NCBI GenBank assembly: GCA_964631955.1
Contig: CAZWBA010000001.1
Coordinates: 396,614 to 460,613, forward strand
DNA length: 64,000 bases
DNA from: CAMLJR01 sp964631955
Lineage (GTDB): Bacteria; Pseudomonadota; Gammaproteobacteria; Pseudomonadales; CAMLJR01
Direction: 5' to 3'
A model generated the notes under the pieces. The model was not told where the DNA came from. It searched no databases and saw only the letters and a program-made list of their open reading frames with translations. This document shows positions 25,722 to 34,033 of this stretch, piece after piece. Position 1 is the stretch's first letter; every line of letters starts with the position of its first letter. The position numbers were made by a program, and so were the translations under genes.

Positions 25722-28535
25722 ATGACCTCTGTCTATCAGCATAAATATTCTCATCAGATACGTGCACCATTTACTCTGTCTGCGTTGTTCTCAGCCGTCG
25801 CTTTGAGCGCCGTCACGCAAGCTTCTATGCTGCATGCGGCTGAAGCCTCCGATCCGCAGGCCATCATCAGCACACAGGCCGAAGAGATCAAACGCCTGCG
25901 CGCCGAAAATGAAGCGCTGAAGCGATCTCAAAGCCCGGCGACTGCGCCAGAAGCATCTGTACAAGCTCCCGCCGCTATTGCGGCTACACCTCCGCAACAG
26001 CAGGACGACGACGCGACTACGCTCGGTCGTGTCGTCGTCAGAGGTAAGAAAAATCTCGCCATCGTAAGAGATGTGCCCCAGTCCATTTCTGTTATCAGCG
26101 GTGAAGATCTCAAACTCGAAAGTGCCGTGACGCTCGATGCCATTACGAAGCGACTGGCGAACGTCAAGTGGAACTACGGCAACAGCCAGACCAGTAACTT
26201 TTCGATTCGCGGGCTGGGGAAAATCGGGAATTCGCAAGCGGCTGATCCCAGTGTCGGCGTTACCGTCGACAATGTGCCATATGCATTCAATGCGCTGACC
26301 AGCTTCAACTTCTACGATGTGGATACGGCGCAGGTGGCTAGAGGCCCGCAGGGGACGCTGTCGGGGAAAAATGCTGTGCTGGGCTCGGTGGCCATCACGA
26401 ACAAGCGGCCCTCATTTACGCCTGGGCACGAGCTCTCTCTGGGCTTCAGCAAGTACGGCGATCAGAGCTATGCGAACAGCAATGGTAATTTGATTGCAAC
26501 TGCCGTCAGCACTGGGCCCCTCATCGACGACATACTGGCCTACCGTGCTTCGCTGCATGTCGACAAGGGCGGCGGCTTTTTCTACAACAAGTACAACCCG
26601 GATAACCAGTTCGTCTCCACCGACAGGGTATCCGGTCGCCTGCAGTTACTGCTGGTCCCTTCGGAGACTTTTGACGCCCGGCTTCAGGTCGAAATCACTC
26701 CTCGCATGGAGGAGTTTTTCAACGGTGCGGTCATCAGGACTCCAACTCCAACCAGCTATTCCAATGGCTCCGTTAATACGCTGAGCAATGATGCATCCAC
26801 ACGCTTTGCGCGCCGCTGGTTTTTGCAGAATCAGTCCTATTCGTACGCGGAAGATTATCTGTCGCAGGATTATCTGGCTAACGATTCGCAAGGCCCCATC
26901 GTTACTGGCACGAACGGCGTCTCGCTGGAACTGAACTGGGCGCTGAACGAAAACACCCAGCTGAAGTCGATTAGCGCATTCAGGGATTATTATTTCAACG
27001 CCTTTCAGGATGACGACGAAAATGTCTTCGACATCATGACGGCGACCGGCACTCAGCTGAAATACAAACAGGCAAGTCAGGAGTTTCGGCTCAGTTCGAA
27101 GTTTGGCGAACTCGTCGATTATCAAACGGGCATCTATCTTCTGCGGACAGCCAACAATGTGAACGGCAACCGTGTGTGGGGCAGCGACGCCGGGGCATGG
27201 AATGCGAGCAATTCGCAATACGCGCTGCTGGATCAAACGGCTGCAGGGCGCAGTCTGCTCACCAATTCGCTGGCGGATTTATGGCTGGATAATGGCCTGC
27301 AGACGATCCGGAATGAAAGCGCGGCATGGTTTGGTCAGGCCGATTGGCATGTCACAGATCCGCTCACCATTACTACGGGGCTGCGTTACAGCAAGGAGAG
27401 CCGGCGCAATACCACATCGATATACATCAGGCAGAACGGGTATGGCTCGGCGCTCAATCCCGCCGCAGTGAACGATGTTCCGCTGGGAGGCTTCGATTCC
27501 AACGCGACCTCCGGCGAGCTGTCCGCTAACAACAACGCGTCCCAGCTGGCACTCGCGGAGAGCGTTGCACAGCAGTACTTCAACAAGACCTGGGCGGCAC
27601 TCAGCACGGATGAGAAGCGTCAGATCGCAGCCGCCAAAGCCATCCGCGCCCAGCAAATCGGCGTAGTGTGGAACCCGGTGCGCGCTGAGAAATTTGACGA
27701 CGATCTCCTCGGCTGGGTGATAACGCCACGCTACGAGATCAATGACAACCTGACCGTTTATTTGTCCTATGCCCATGGCGAAAAGGCCGGGGTTCCGCAA
27801 GTCGTCAACGGGCGATCGCAGCTGGTCAAGAAGGAGAAGAACGATGCCTATGAGGCCGGTCTGAAAACCACGCTTCTTGGCGGTGATCTGCTTTTCAATG
27901 CAGCGATTTTCCAGAACGATATCAAAAATTATCAGCAGTCCGTCCGTATCGTCGATCAATACAGTACTGATATCGCACGGCGTGCAAACCCGCTCGCCGA
28001 CACCGTGTATGTCAGCGCAACGGGAAATGTTCCCAAGGTGCGCGTGAAAGGTGTTGAGATCGATACGATTTATGCGGGCATCAAAGACTGGCAGCTGCGC
28101 TTCGCGGGGGCCTACAACGACGCACGCTATAAGTCGTTCCCCAACTCGGCGCAGCCGCCGGAGAATGGCTATTCGGGGTCATCTCCCTATCAGGACGTTT
28201 CGGGAGAAACCCTTCCCGGTGCAGCCAAGGTGACGTTTGATGTCGGGATTGCCTACAACACCGAAGTGTTAGGCAACAAGCTCTTCCACGCCACGCTAAA
28301 TACGTCCTATACCAGCCGGTACAATTCCGACAATGCACTGTCCAGCTATGGCTGGATTCCGTCGAACAGCGTGACGGATTTTTCCATTGGTATTGGTCAG
28401 GCTAGCGGCGAATGGGATATCAACGCGTACATTAAAAATCTGTTCGACGACGATACGCATCGAGCGCAAACCTGGAACACGTACTCATTGGCATCGCCTC
28501 GTCTGTTCGGCGTTGCGATCAGTAGTAAATTTTAG
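25722..28535 (+). CDS. TonB-dependent receptor with N-terminal coiled coil
   Basis: 937 residues from the ATG at 25722 (AGGAG 11 bp upstream); the frame is open 16 codons further back. Signal peptide to about LHAAEA. Then a heptad segment (IISTQAEEIKRLRAENEALK) and a Pro/Ala/Gln linker before the TonB box (LGRVVVRG), plug domain (DVPQSISVISGEDL, FSIRGLGKIGNSQ, GPQGTLSGKNAVLGSVAI) and a 22-strand barrel ending in Phe. The coiled coil before the TonB box is unusual and might reach TonB or a periplasmic partner. Substrate unknown; it stands alone. Long insert loops in the barrel (about 570-690) suggest a large ligand. Confidence 0.9.
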   Translation: MTSVYQHKYSHQIRAPFTLSALFSAVALSAVTQASMLHAAEASDPQAIISTQAEEIKRLRAENEALKRSQSPATAPEASVQAPAAIAATPPQQQDDDATTLGRVVVRGKKNLAIVRDVPQSISVISGEDLKLESAVTLDAITKRLANVKWNYGNSQTSNFSIRGLGKIGNSQAADPSVGVTVDNVPYAFNALTSFNFYDVDTAQVARGPQGTLSGKNAVLGSVAITNKRPSFTPGHELSLGFSKYGDQSYANSNGNLIATAVSTGPLIDDILAYRASLHVDKGGGFFYNKYNPDNQFVSTDRVSGRLQLLLVPSETFDARLQVEITPRMEEFFNGAVIRTPTPTSYSNGSVNTLSNDASTRFARRWFLQNQSYSYAEDYLSQDYLANDSQGPIVTGTNGVSLELNWALNENTQLKSISAFRDYYFNAFQDDDENVFDIMTATGTQLKYKQASQEFRLSSKFGELVDYQTGIYLLRTANNVNGNRVWGSDAGAWNASNSQYALLDQTAAGRSLLTNSLADLWLDNGLQTIRNESAAWFGQADWHVTDPLTITTGLRYSKESRRNTTSIYIRQNGYGSALNPAAVNDVPLGGFDSNATSGELSANNNASQLALAESVAQQYFNKTWAALSTDEKRQIAAAKAIRAQQIGVVWNPVRAEKFDDDLLGWVITPRYEINDNLTVYLSYAHGEKAGVPQVVNGRSQLVKKEKNDAYEAGLKTTLLGGDLLFNAAIFQNDIKNYQQSVRIVDQYSTDIARRANPLADTVYVSATGNVPKVRVKGVEIDTIYAGIKDWQLRFAGAYNDARYKSFPNSAQPPENGYSGSSPYQDVSGETLPGAAKVTFDVGIAYNTEVLGNKLFHATLNTSYTSRYNSDNALSSYGWIPSNSVTDFSIGIGQASGEWDINAYIKNLFDDDTHRAQTWNTYSLASPRLFGVAISSKF

Positions 28536-28656
28536 GGCCGAGCCGGCGTTCCGGGGTGCTGCGTCATGGCGAGCGTGATTGTCTCTATGCTCACGTCAAA
28601 GTGACGCACTGCTTTCGAATCAAACCAAAAATGGCGAATTCGAAATTGTTGTAAAG

Positions 28657-28684
28657 CCGGTGGATGCTGAAAAACATCCATCGG
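28657..28684. other. Hairpin downstream of first receptor gene
   Basis: A 10-nt stem (28657-28666 with 28675-28684, one G-U) and an 8-nt A-rich loop. No T-tract follows. Could be a weak terminator or an RNA-processing site. Confidence 0.4.
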
Positions 28685-28706
28685 TATGAAATGCCCATCA
28701 AAAAGT

Positions 28707-28731
28707 GCATTTAAAAAATGCTTGCTATACT
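28707..28731 (+). promoter_or_regulatory. Extended -10 promoter with overlapping palindrome
   Basis: TGCTATACT (28723-28731) is an extended -10 element. The palindrome GCATTTAAAAAATGC (28707-28721) occupies the -35 side and ends 4 bp before the -10 hexamer, a position suited to a repressor or activator of the receptor gene at 28771. Confidence 0.55.
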
Positions 28732-28770
28732 TCGTGCACTTATTTTTTAAGTCCGGGGAAATGGCAAGCG

Positions 28771-30816
28771 ATGCCGTTGATCGATCAGCGATTGCCGAAG
28801 CCGTCGCGTTTGCGACTGCTGACGTGTGCAGTGGCTATTACGTGTGGACAAGTAGCGTGTGCACAACTGGCGTTTGCAGCGGACGAGCCACAAGACCTCG
28901 ACTATGTGCTGCAGCTGTCCTTGCAAGAGCTGTTGAAGCTCGACTCCAGCATCGCTTCGGGCGAATCCTCTTCCATTCTGAAAAGCGTCTCCACCGTTTC
29001 CGTCGTCACGCGCGAAGATATCGAGCGCTATAACTTCGCCGACATCGCAGACGCACTCAAAACCGTGGCCGGTTTTGATGTTTATCGTACGTACTACATG
29101 AATACCATCCCCACGGCGCGGGGAATTCTGCAAGACCATTACTCCAATAAAGTGTTGTTGATGATCAATAACACACCAACGTGGAATGCAGTCACCGGCG
29201 AAGGGAACCTCGATCGCATCAATATTCACGATGTGGAAAAAATCGAGGTCTTGAAAGGGCCCGCTTCGGTGCTTTATGGCACCAACGCATACGCAGGCGC
29301 GATCAATATCGTGCTGAAAAAACCGGAGCAAATGAAAAACACCGTTTACGCGGGTGTGGGCACCGGCAGCCAGCGCGAAGCCGGCGGTTCGTGGGGCTAT
29401 ACGCGCGAAGATAATGATCTCGCGCTCATGCTCTCGGCCCATACCCGTCACGGCCGGCGTCAGGATGTCAATTTTGTCGATGAAAAAGGCGTCGCCGGCG
29501 ATTTGGACGATTACAAAGATGTTGGCAATATTTCCTTAAACGGACGTTATAAAAAGCACAGCATTCTTTTCAACGCTTACGACAACACCGATGCCTACAT
29601 GGGTATCCTGCCGGATTATTCGCTCGGCATCGGCTACGGCCAGGATCTCACTGGTTATCTGCTCGGTTATCAGTTCGAACACCACCTGAATAACGATGCA
29701 AAATTTAACGTTTCGGCACGATACGATCGGAGCGAGCGTTCTTTCTTGCGCTCGATTAGCACTGATACATGGGGCGAGGTCGAAGGACATCACATTGCGG
29801 GGAAAGCGGTTTACTCGCAGAAATTCAACACGCAATACCATTTCGAGCTCGGCGCGGACATCGATCAGCGCGAATGCGATCGCTATCGTAATTTCCTGAA
29901 AGGCTCCGGCGTCACACTCACCGAAAACAATATGAAAGACCGCAGTGTTCTGGAATATTCCTTTTTCGCGACACTCGGCTATGAAGAGGGCGACTGGAAA
30001 TGGGATCTCGGTCTGCGCAGTGTGGAAAATGAATTGTATTCAAATTCGCTTTCCGGTCGCGCAACCGTGGTTTACCTGCTGTCGGATCAAAGCAGTGTGA
30101 AATTCATTGCCGGTCAATCGTATCGCTCGCCTTCGCTATTCGAATTGTATTTCACACCGCCGGAACAGACTATTTTCGGCAATCCAAAATTATCCCCGGA
30201 AAAAAGCACATCTTACGAGCTCGCCTATCTGCGCTCCTACGGCAAACTTTTTACCCAGATGAGCGTTTACAGCGCCGATTACAACGATAAAATTTTTCGC
30301 AATCGCGAAAATGTCACGCTCGACGATGGCAGCATCGTCAATAACGCATTGATTTACCAGAATGGCGGCGACATTCATGTCATCGGCGTGGAAGCCGAGA
30401 TGCGTTATCGCGCGGATAGCTGGTCGAGTTTCATGAATCTGGATTGGCAGGATGGCGATGATGGCGACCACATTGCTGGCAGCGATCATTACAACTTCAA
30501 ATACGTACCGAGTTACACGATCTCCGCCGGCGCGAGCAAGGACATTGCGCAATTCCTGCTATCGTCGGTGTTGAATTACCGCGACAAAACCAGTGGCACC
30601 ACCGCGGAAATGATCGATTCAAGCCTCACATTGGACCTGGCCGCCAGCTATAAACATAACACCGGCACCGACCAATACGTGCTGCACACGGTGCGCATTA
30701 ACAATGTCACCGATGAGCGCGTGGAAATTGCCGATTATGCGCGCCGCAACGGACTCGAAGCCGTGCCGCAACTAGTTGGCCGCACGGTCACCTATGAGAT
30801 CGCTTTTAATTTTTGA
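28771..30816 (+). CDS. TonB-dependent receptor linked to a c-di-GMP module
   Basis: 681 residues from the ATG at 28771 (GGGGAA upstream). After the signal peptide (ending near AFA|ADEP) it has the motif LDYVLQLSLQELLKLDSS, an N-terminal box seen in receptors of the LxxLSLEEL group. Plug markers: SVSVVTREDIERYNFADIADALK and EVLKGPASVLYGTNAYAGAIN. The barrel ends in ...YEIAFNF with terminal Phe. It is convergent with the GGDEF/EAL gene and their ends overlap by 25 bp. Receptors of this group often lie beside YfiR-type genes, which is seen here. Ligand unknown. Confidence 0.9.
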   Translation: MPLIDQRLPKPSRLRLLTCAVAITCGQVACAQLAFAADEPQDLDYVLQLSLQELLKLDSSIASGESSSILKSVSTVSVVTREDIERYNFADIADALKTVAGFDVYRTYYMNTIPTARGILQDHYSNKVLLMINNTPTWNAVTGEGNLDRINIHDVEKIEVLKGPASVLYGTNAYAGAINIVLKKPEQMKNTVYAGVGTGSQREAGGSWGYTREDNDLALMLSAHTRHGRRQDVNFVDEKGVAGDLDDYKDVGNISLNGRYKKHSILFNAYDNTDAYMGILPDYSLGIGYGQDLTGYLLGYQFEHHLNNDAKFNVSARYDRSERSFLRSISTDTWGEVEGHHIAGKAVYSQKFNTQYHFELGADIDQRECDRYRNFLKGSGVTLTENNMKDRSVLEYSFFATLGYEEGDWKWDLGLRSVENELYSNSLSGRATVVYLLSDQSSVKFIAGQSYRSPSLFELYFTPPEQTIFGNPKLSPEKSTSYELAYLRSYGKLFTQMSVYSADYNDKIFRNRENVTLDDGSIVNNALIYQNGGDIHVIGVEAEMRYRADSWSSFMNLDWQDGDDGDHIAGSDHYNFKYVPSYTISAGASKDIAQFLLSSVLNYRDKTSGTTAEMIDSSLTLDLAASYKHNTGTDQYVLHTVRINNVTDERVEIADYARRNGLEAVPQLVGRTVTYEIAFNF

Positions 30817-33248
30817 TTCGCTAATAAATCCTCGATCGGCAAGGGTCGCGAAAAGAAATAACCCTGCATGCGCTGGCAACCATTCGCAACCAACACCTGC
30901 ATTTGCTGCTCGGTTTCGATACCTTCTGCAACGACGCCAATGCCCAACTGCTGCGCCATCGCGATAATCGCCGAGGTGATGGCCATATCGTTGGGGTCAT
31001 GCGGTAAACCATCGACAAACGATTTATCGATTTTCAAATAATCGATGGTGAATTGTTTCAAATACGACAGCGATGAGTAGCCGGTGCCAAAATCATCCAT
31101 CGATATCTGGAAACCCTGTCGACGCAATTCACGCAGTGTGAGAATGGCGGCGTCGACATCCTCCATCACCAGCGACTCGGTAATTTCAAAGGCAATATGG
31201 CGCGGCGACACGGCGAATTGCTGCAATATCTCCATACTTATCCCGACGAGATTTTTCGCATAGAACTGCCGCGCGGAAAGATTCACGGAAATGCCTTGAA
31301 TGCCGATTTCCATGAGCTGGCGCCCGTGCTCTGACCATAGACGACAGGTTTCGCGCAACACCCAATTGCCGATCTCGACGATCAAACCACTCTCTTCAGC
31401 GATAGGAATAAATTGCGCTGGCGAAACGAAACCGTACTCTTCATCACGCCAGCGCAACAATGCCTCGCACCACACTGCCCGCTTGCTGCGCGCATCGACT
31501 TGCGGCTGCAAATAGAGAAACAGTTTTTGATTTTTCAGCGCGCTCTGCAATTTGATTTCGAGCGCCACTCGCTCCTGGACCGCCTGATCGAGTTCGGGCG
31601 AAAAAAATACCATGCAATTTCTGCCGACGGCTTTTGCCCGATAGAGCGCGATATCGGCGCTTTTCAATAAATCGCGAGCGTTACTGGCATCGTCAGGATA
31701 AACCGCAACCCCCATCGAACTGCGAATTTCTATCGTTCGGTTCTGGAAAACCACCGGCTCACCGATAGCTGCCTGCAAACGCTCCACAACCTGGCTAATG
31801 ACAACCTTCGATTGATTATTGAGAAGCACAATAAATTCATCGCCGCCCAAACGCGAAATCACATCTTCGGCAAAACAGCATTCATATAAACGCTGGCCCA
31901 ACACTTTCAATAAATAATCGCCGGCATCGTGCCCCATCGTGTCATTGACACGCTTAAAGTTATCCAGATCGATCATTAAAATGGCGAAGGATTGATTGTG
32001 CTTTGCTGCGGCGGCAATTTGATAATGCAGATGGTCGTGAAAGAAGCGCCGGTTGGGTAAATTGGTCAGCGGATCGTAGAGTGCGAGGCGCTCCAGCTCT
32101 ATCTGCGCATGTTTCAGTTCGCTGATGTCGAGAATCGATCCGATCAAACTCACTACTTCCGCCGCGTCCTCATCCGTTGCCGGCTTGATGACTGGCGCAA
32201 CATATTCCATCAATCGTTTAGGCTGAGTCGCAGCAGGCGTTCGGTAACTGTATTCCATCATCGCGGGAACTTGTGCGGTATGGACTTGCGCGAGCATTTT
32301 CTGGTATTGCGGATAATCTTCTTCGGCAATGAATTGCGCAAAATCAACATCGATCTGCGCAAGCTCTATGCCGGCAATTTCCGACCACTTGGCATTTGCG
32401 TACTCCAGCTCGCCTTTCGCATTGCGCAAATAAATACCAACCGGCGAATTTTCCGCGAGAATACGAAAGCGTTTTTCCGATTGTTGCTGGGCCCGGTTTT
32501 CATGCGCCAACGCATCGAGCATTGAATTAAATGCACCGACTAAATCCCCCACTTCATCGTTATAAAACCTGGCTGGACGATACGTGGAAAACGGCTGCTC
32601 GGAAATGCGTTTCACATCCCGTCCCAAAGTCTTGAGCGGCGACAAGGTTCTACGCAATAAACTGGAGCCCAGGGCAAGCGCGATAAGCATTGCGACGAAT
32701 AAGATGGTGCCGACGGCTAGCAGCGCTCGATGCACGTGCGCTTTGATCAGATCGGTACTGGCGACAATTTTGAGGTGGCCGAGAATCTTATCCCCGTCCT
32801 GAACAGGTATCAGCGCCCACGCCTCCTGCTCATCGATATATTGTCGCTGACTGAGCGCCGCTGTTTTCAGCATCACCTCGCAGCTGCTGTCGATGCCCGG
32901 GCGCAGATAATCGGCGATTTTCAGATTTGCCTGCTGATAGACGCAGATCTTTATAACGGAGGGGATAAGGCGTGCAGAGCTGATATTAGTTTTCACCGCG
33001 GCATAATCATCGAACAACAATGCGGCGATGGTGCGATTGGCAAGCAGCTCTCCGGAAGAGTTCAGTTTCTCCAGCAAACTGAGCTTTTCATCGTTGTAGA
33101 TCTGTCGATATAAAGCCGCCCCGACCACCACCAGCGCCAATATCAAACTGGCGGTGATCACCAGAAGCAATTGCAAATAAATAGAGCGGCGCATGGTGCC
33201 TGGAGGTTTCGCGGTACTCGGAGATTTCATGGTGTCCGGGGCTTTCAT
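30792..33248 (-). CDS. CHASE8-HAMP-PAS-GGDEF-EAL c-di-GMP enzyme (YfiN-like N-terminus)
   Basis: 818 residues. Order: membrane segment (about 24-45), periplasmic CHASE8-like domain (LLANRTIAALLFDDYAAVKTNISSARL), second membrane segment (about 177-197), HAMP, PAS (about 265-385), GGDEF (RLGGDEFIVLL, catalytic motif intact; the RxxD inhibitory site is absent because FAED stands in its place), and EAL (EALLRW, DDFGTGYSSLSYLKQF, KIDKSFVDGL, motifs intact). It can therefore be both cyclase and phosphodiesterase. Its input domain is that of YfiN/TpbB, normally repressed by periplasmic YfiR. The ATG overlaps the YfiR stop as TAATG, so translation is coupled. Confidence 0.92.
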   Translation of the reverse strand: MKAPDTMKSPSTAKPPGTMRRSIYLQLLLVITASLILALVVVGAALYRQIYNDEKLSLLEKLNSSGELLANRTIAALLFDDYAAVKTNISSARLIPSVIKICVYQQANLKIADYLRPGIDSSCEVMLKTAALSQRQYIDEQEAWALIPVQDGDKILGHLKIVASTDLIKAHVHRALLAVGTILFVAMLIALALGSSLLRRTLSPLKTLGRDVKRISEQPFSTYRPARFYNDEVGDLVGAFNSMLDALAHENRAQQQSEKRFRILAENSPVGIYLRNAKGELEYANAKWSEIAGIELAQIDVDFAQFIAEEDYPQYQKMLAQVHTAQVPAMMEYSYRTPAATQPKRLMEYVAPVIKPATDEDAAEVVSLIGSILDISELKHAQIELERLALYDPLTNLPNRRFFHDHLHYQIAAAAKHNQSFAILMIDLDNFKRVNDTMGHDAGDYLLKVLGQRLYECCFAEDVISRLGGDEFIVLLNNQSKVVISQVVERLQAAIGEPVVFQNRTIEIRSSMGVAVYPDDASNARDLLKSADIALYRAKAVGRNCMVFFSPELDQAVQERVALEIKLQSALKNQKLFLYLQPQVDARSKRAVWCEALLRWRDEEYGFVSPAQFIPIAEESGLIVEIGNWVLRETCRLWSEHGRQLMEIGIQGISVNLSARQFYAKNLVGISMEILQQFAVSPRHIAFEITESLVMEDVDAAILTLRELRRQGFQISMDDFGTGYSSLSYLKQFTIDYLKIDKSFVDGLPHDPNDMAITSAIIAMAQQLGIGVVAEGIETEQQMQVLVANGCQRMQGYFFSRPLPIEDLLANQKLKAIS

Positions 33249-33808
33249 TAATGCTTAACCTCGGCAGCCAACTCCAGCATGGCCGCGCTGAATTGCACTC
33301 CGGCATGTTTTTCCAGCGTCCTGTCTACAGAGAAACGAATACGTTGGTTATTCATGAACAAAGCAACCGCGTGCTGATCGGGATGATCACACGTATCGCA
33401 AATACTCAACACGGAGAGTTGCTTTAAAGCTGCCAGCTTTTTTTTATCGACATTAGCGCCAACAATAACTGCCGTGCAGCCATCACTGGCGCTGATATTA
33501 TCCAGAGACTTGAAAGCCAGCTGTTTATCCGCAATGGCAATTTTCGATCGAGATTGCGCCAACTCCTTGAAGCCCTGCGCTTCACCCAGACCGCAAATAT
33601 TGAGAATGCCGGTAGCGACCGGCTCCGACCAGCTCGTAAAGCGAAGCACGCCGATAACTACGCCGGCTCGTAACTGCGACTCACTCACCTTGGTTTGAGC
33701 CTGTACCTGGGCCAACGGACCGCAAACCAACAACAGCCCGAACAACCAGCACCGAGCGCGTGCCTGCAACCTTTTCGAATTATATTTTTGTTGTCGAACT
33801 TCGATCAC
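33248..33808 (-). CDS. YfiR-family (DUF4154) periplasmic regulator
   Basis: About 186 residues from a GTG at 33808, chosen because it gives a signal peptide (WLFGLLLVCGPLAQVQAQ) and the family's normal length; the ribosome site is weak and the frame is open further up. DUF4154 features: VLRFTSWSEP, LNICGLG, SDGCTAVIVG and SICDTCDHPDQHAVALFMNNQRIRFSVD. The Cys positions match those that form redox-sensitive disulfides in P. aeruginosa YfiR. Family role: binds and silences the CHASE8 cyclase YfiN. YfiB, the lipoprotein third partner, is not seen here; the OmpA-like gene at 6960 is far away. Confidence 0.85.
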   Translation of the reverse strand: MIEVRQQKYNSKRLQARARCWLFGLLLVCGPLAQVQAQTKVSESQLRAGVVIGVLRFTSWSEPVATGILNICGLGEAQGFKELAQSRSKIAIADKQLAFKSLDNISASDGCTAVIVGANVDKKKLAALKQLSVLSICDTCDHPDQHAVALFMNNQRIRFSVDRTLEKHAGVQFSAAMLELAAEVKH

Positions 33809-34033
33809 GGCAGTACGTCGTGTATTTCCAATCAAGGCATAAGTGTAGCTGAAGCGCGCGCTATGGCACGGAATTGCACGTTTGTAATATCCGCCGTTGG
33901 TCGCGAGGATCGACCAGTCCAGTTCGGTATTCGGCATTGAAATACGGCTGATTGATGCCATAAGCCGCGTTGCTGTCAACTAGCGCCCCTTCAGCGCCCG
34001 AGATCGCTGGATGACGATGAAGAAGATCGATAA

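Noticed and set aside
28657..28684. Riboswitch (cobalamin or glycine) before receptor or gcvP
   Set aside because: Only a simple hairpin; no conserved cobalamin box or glycine aptamer seen in either upstream region.
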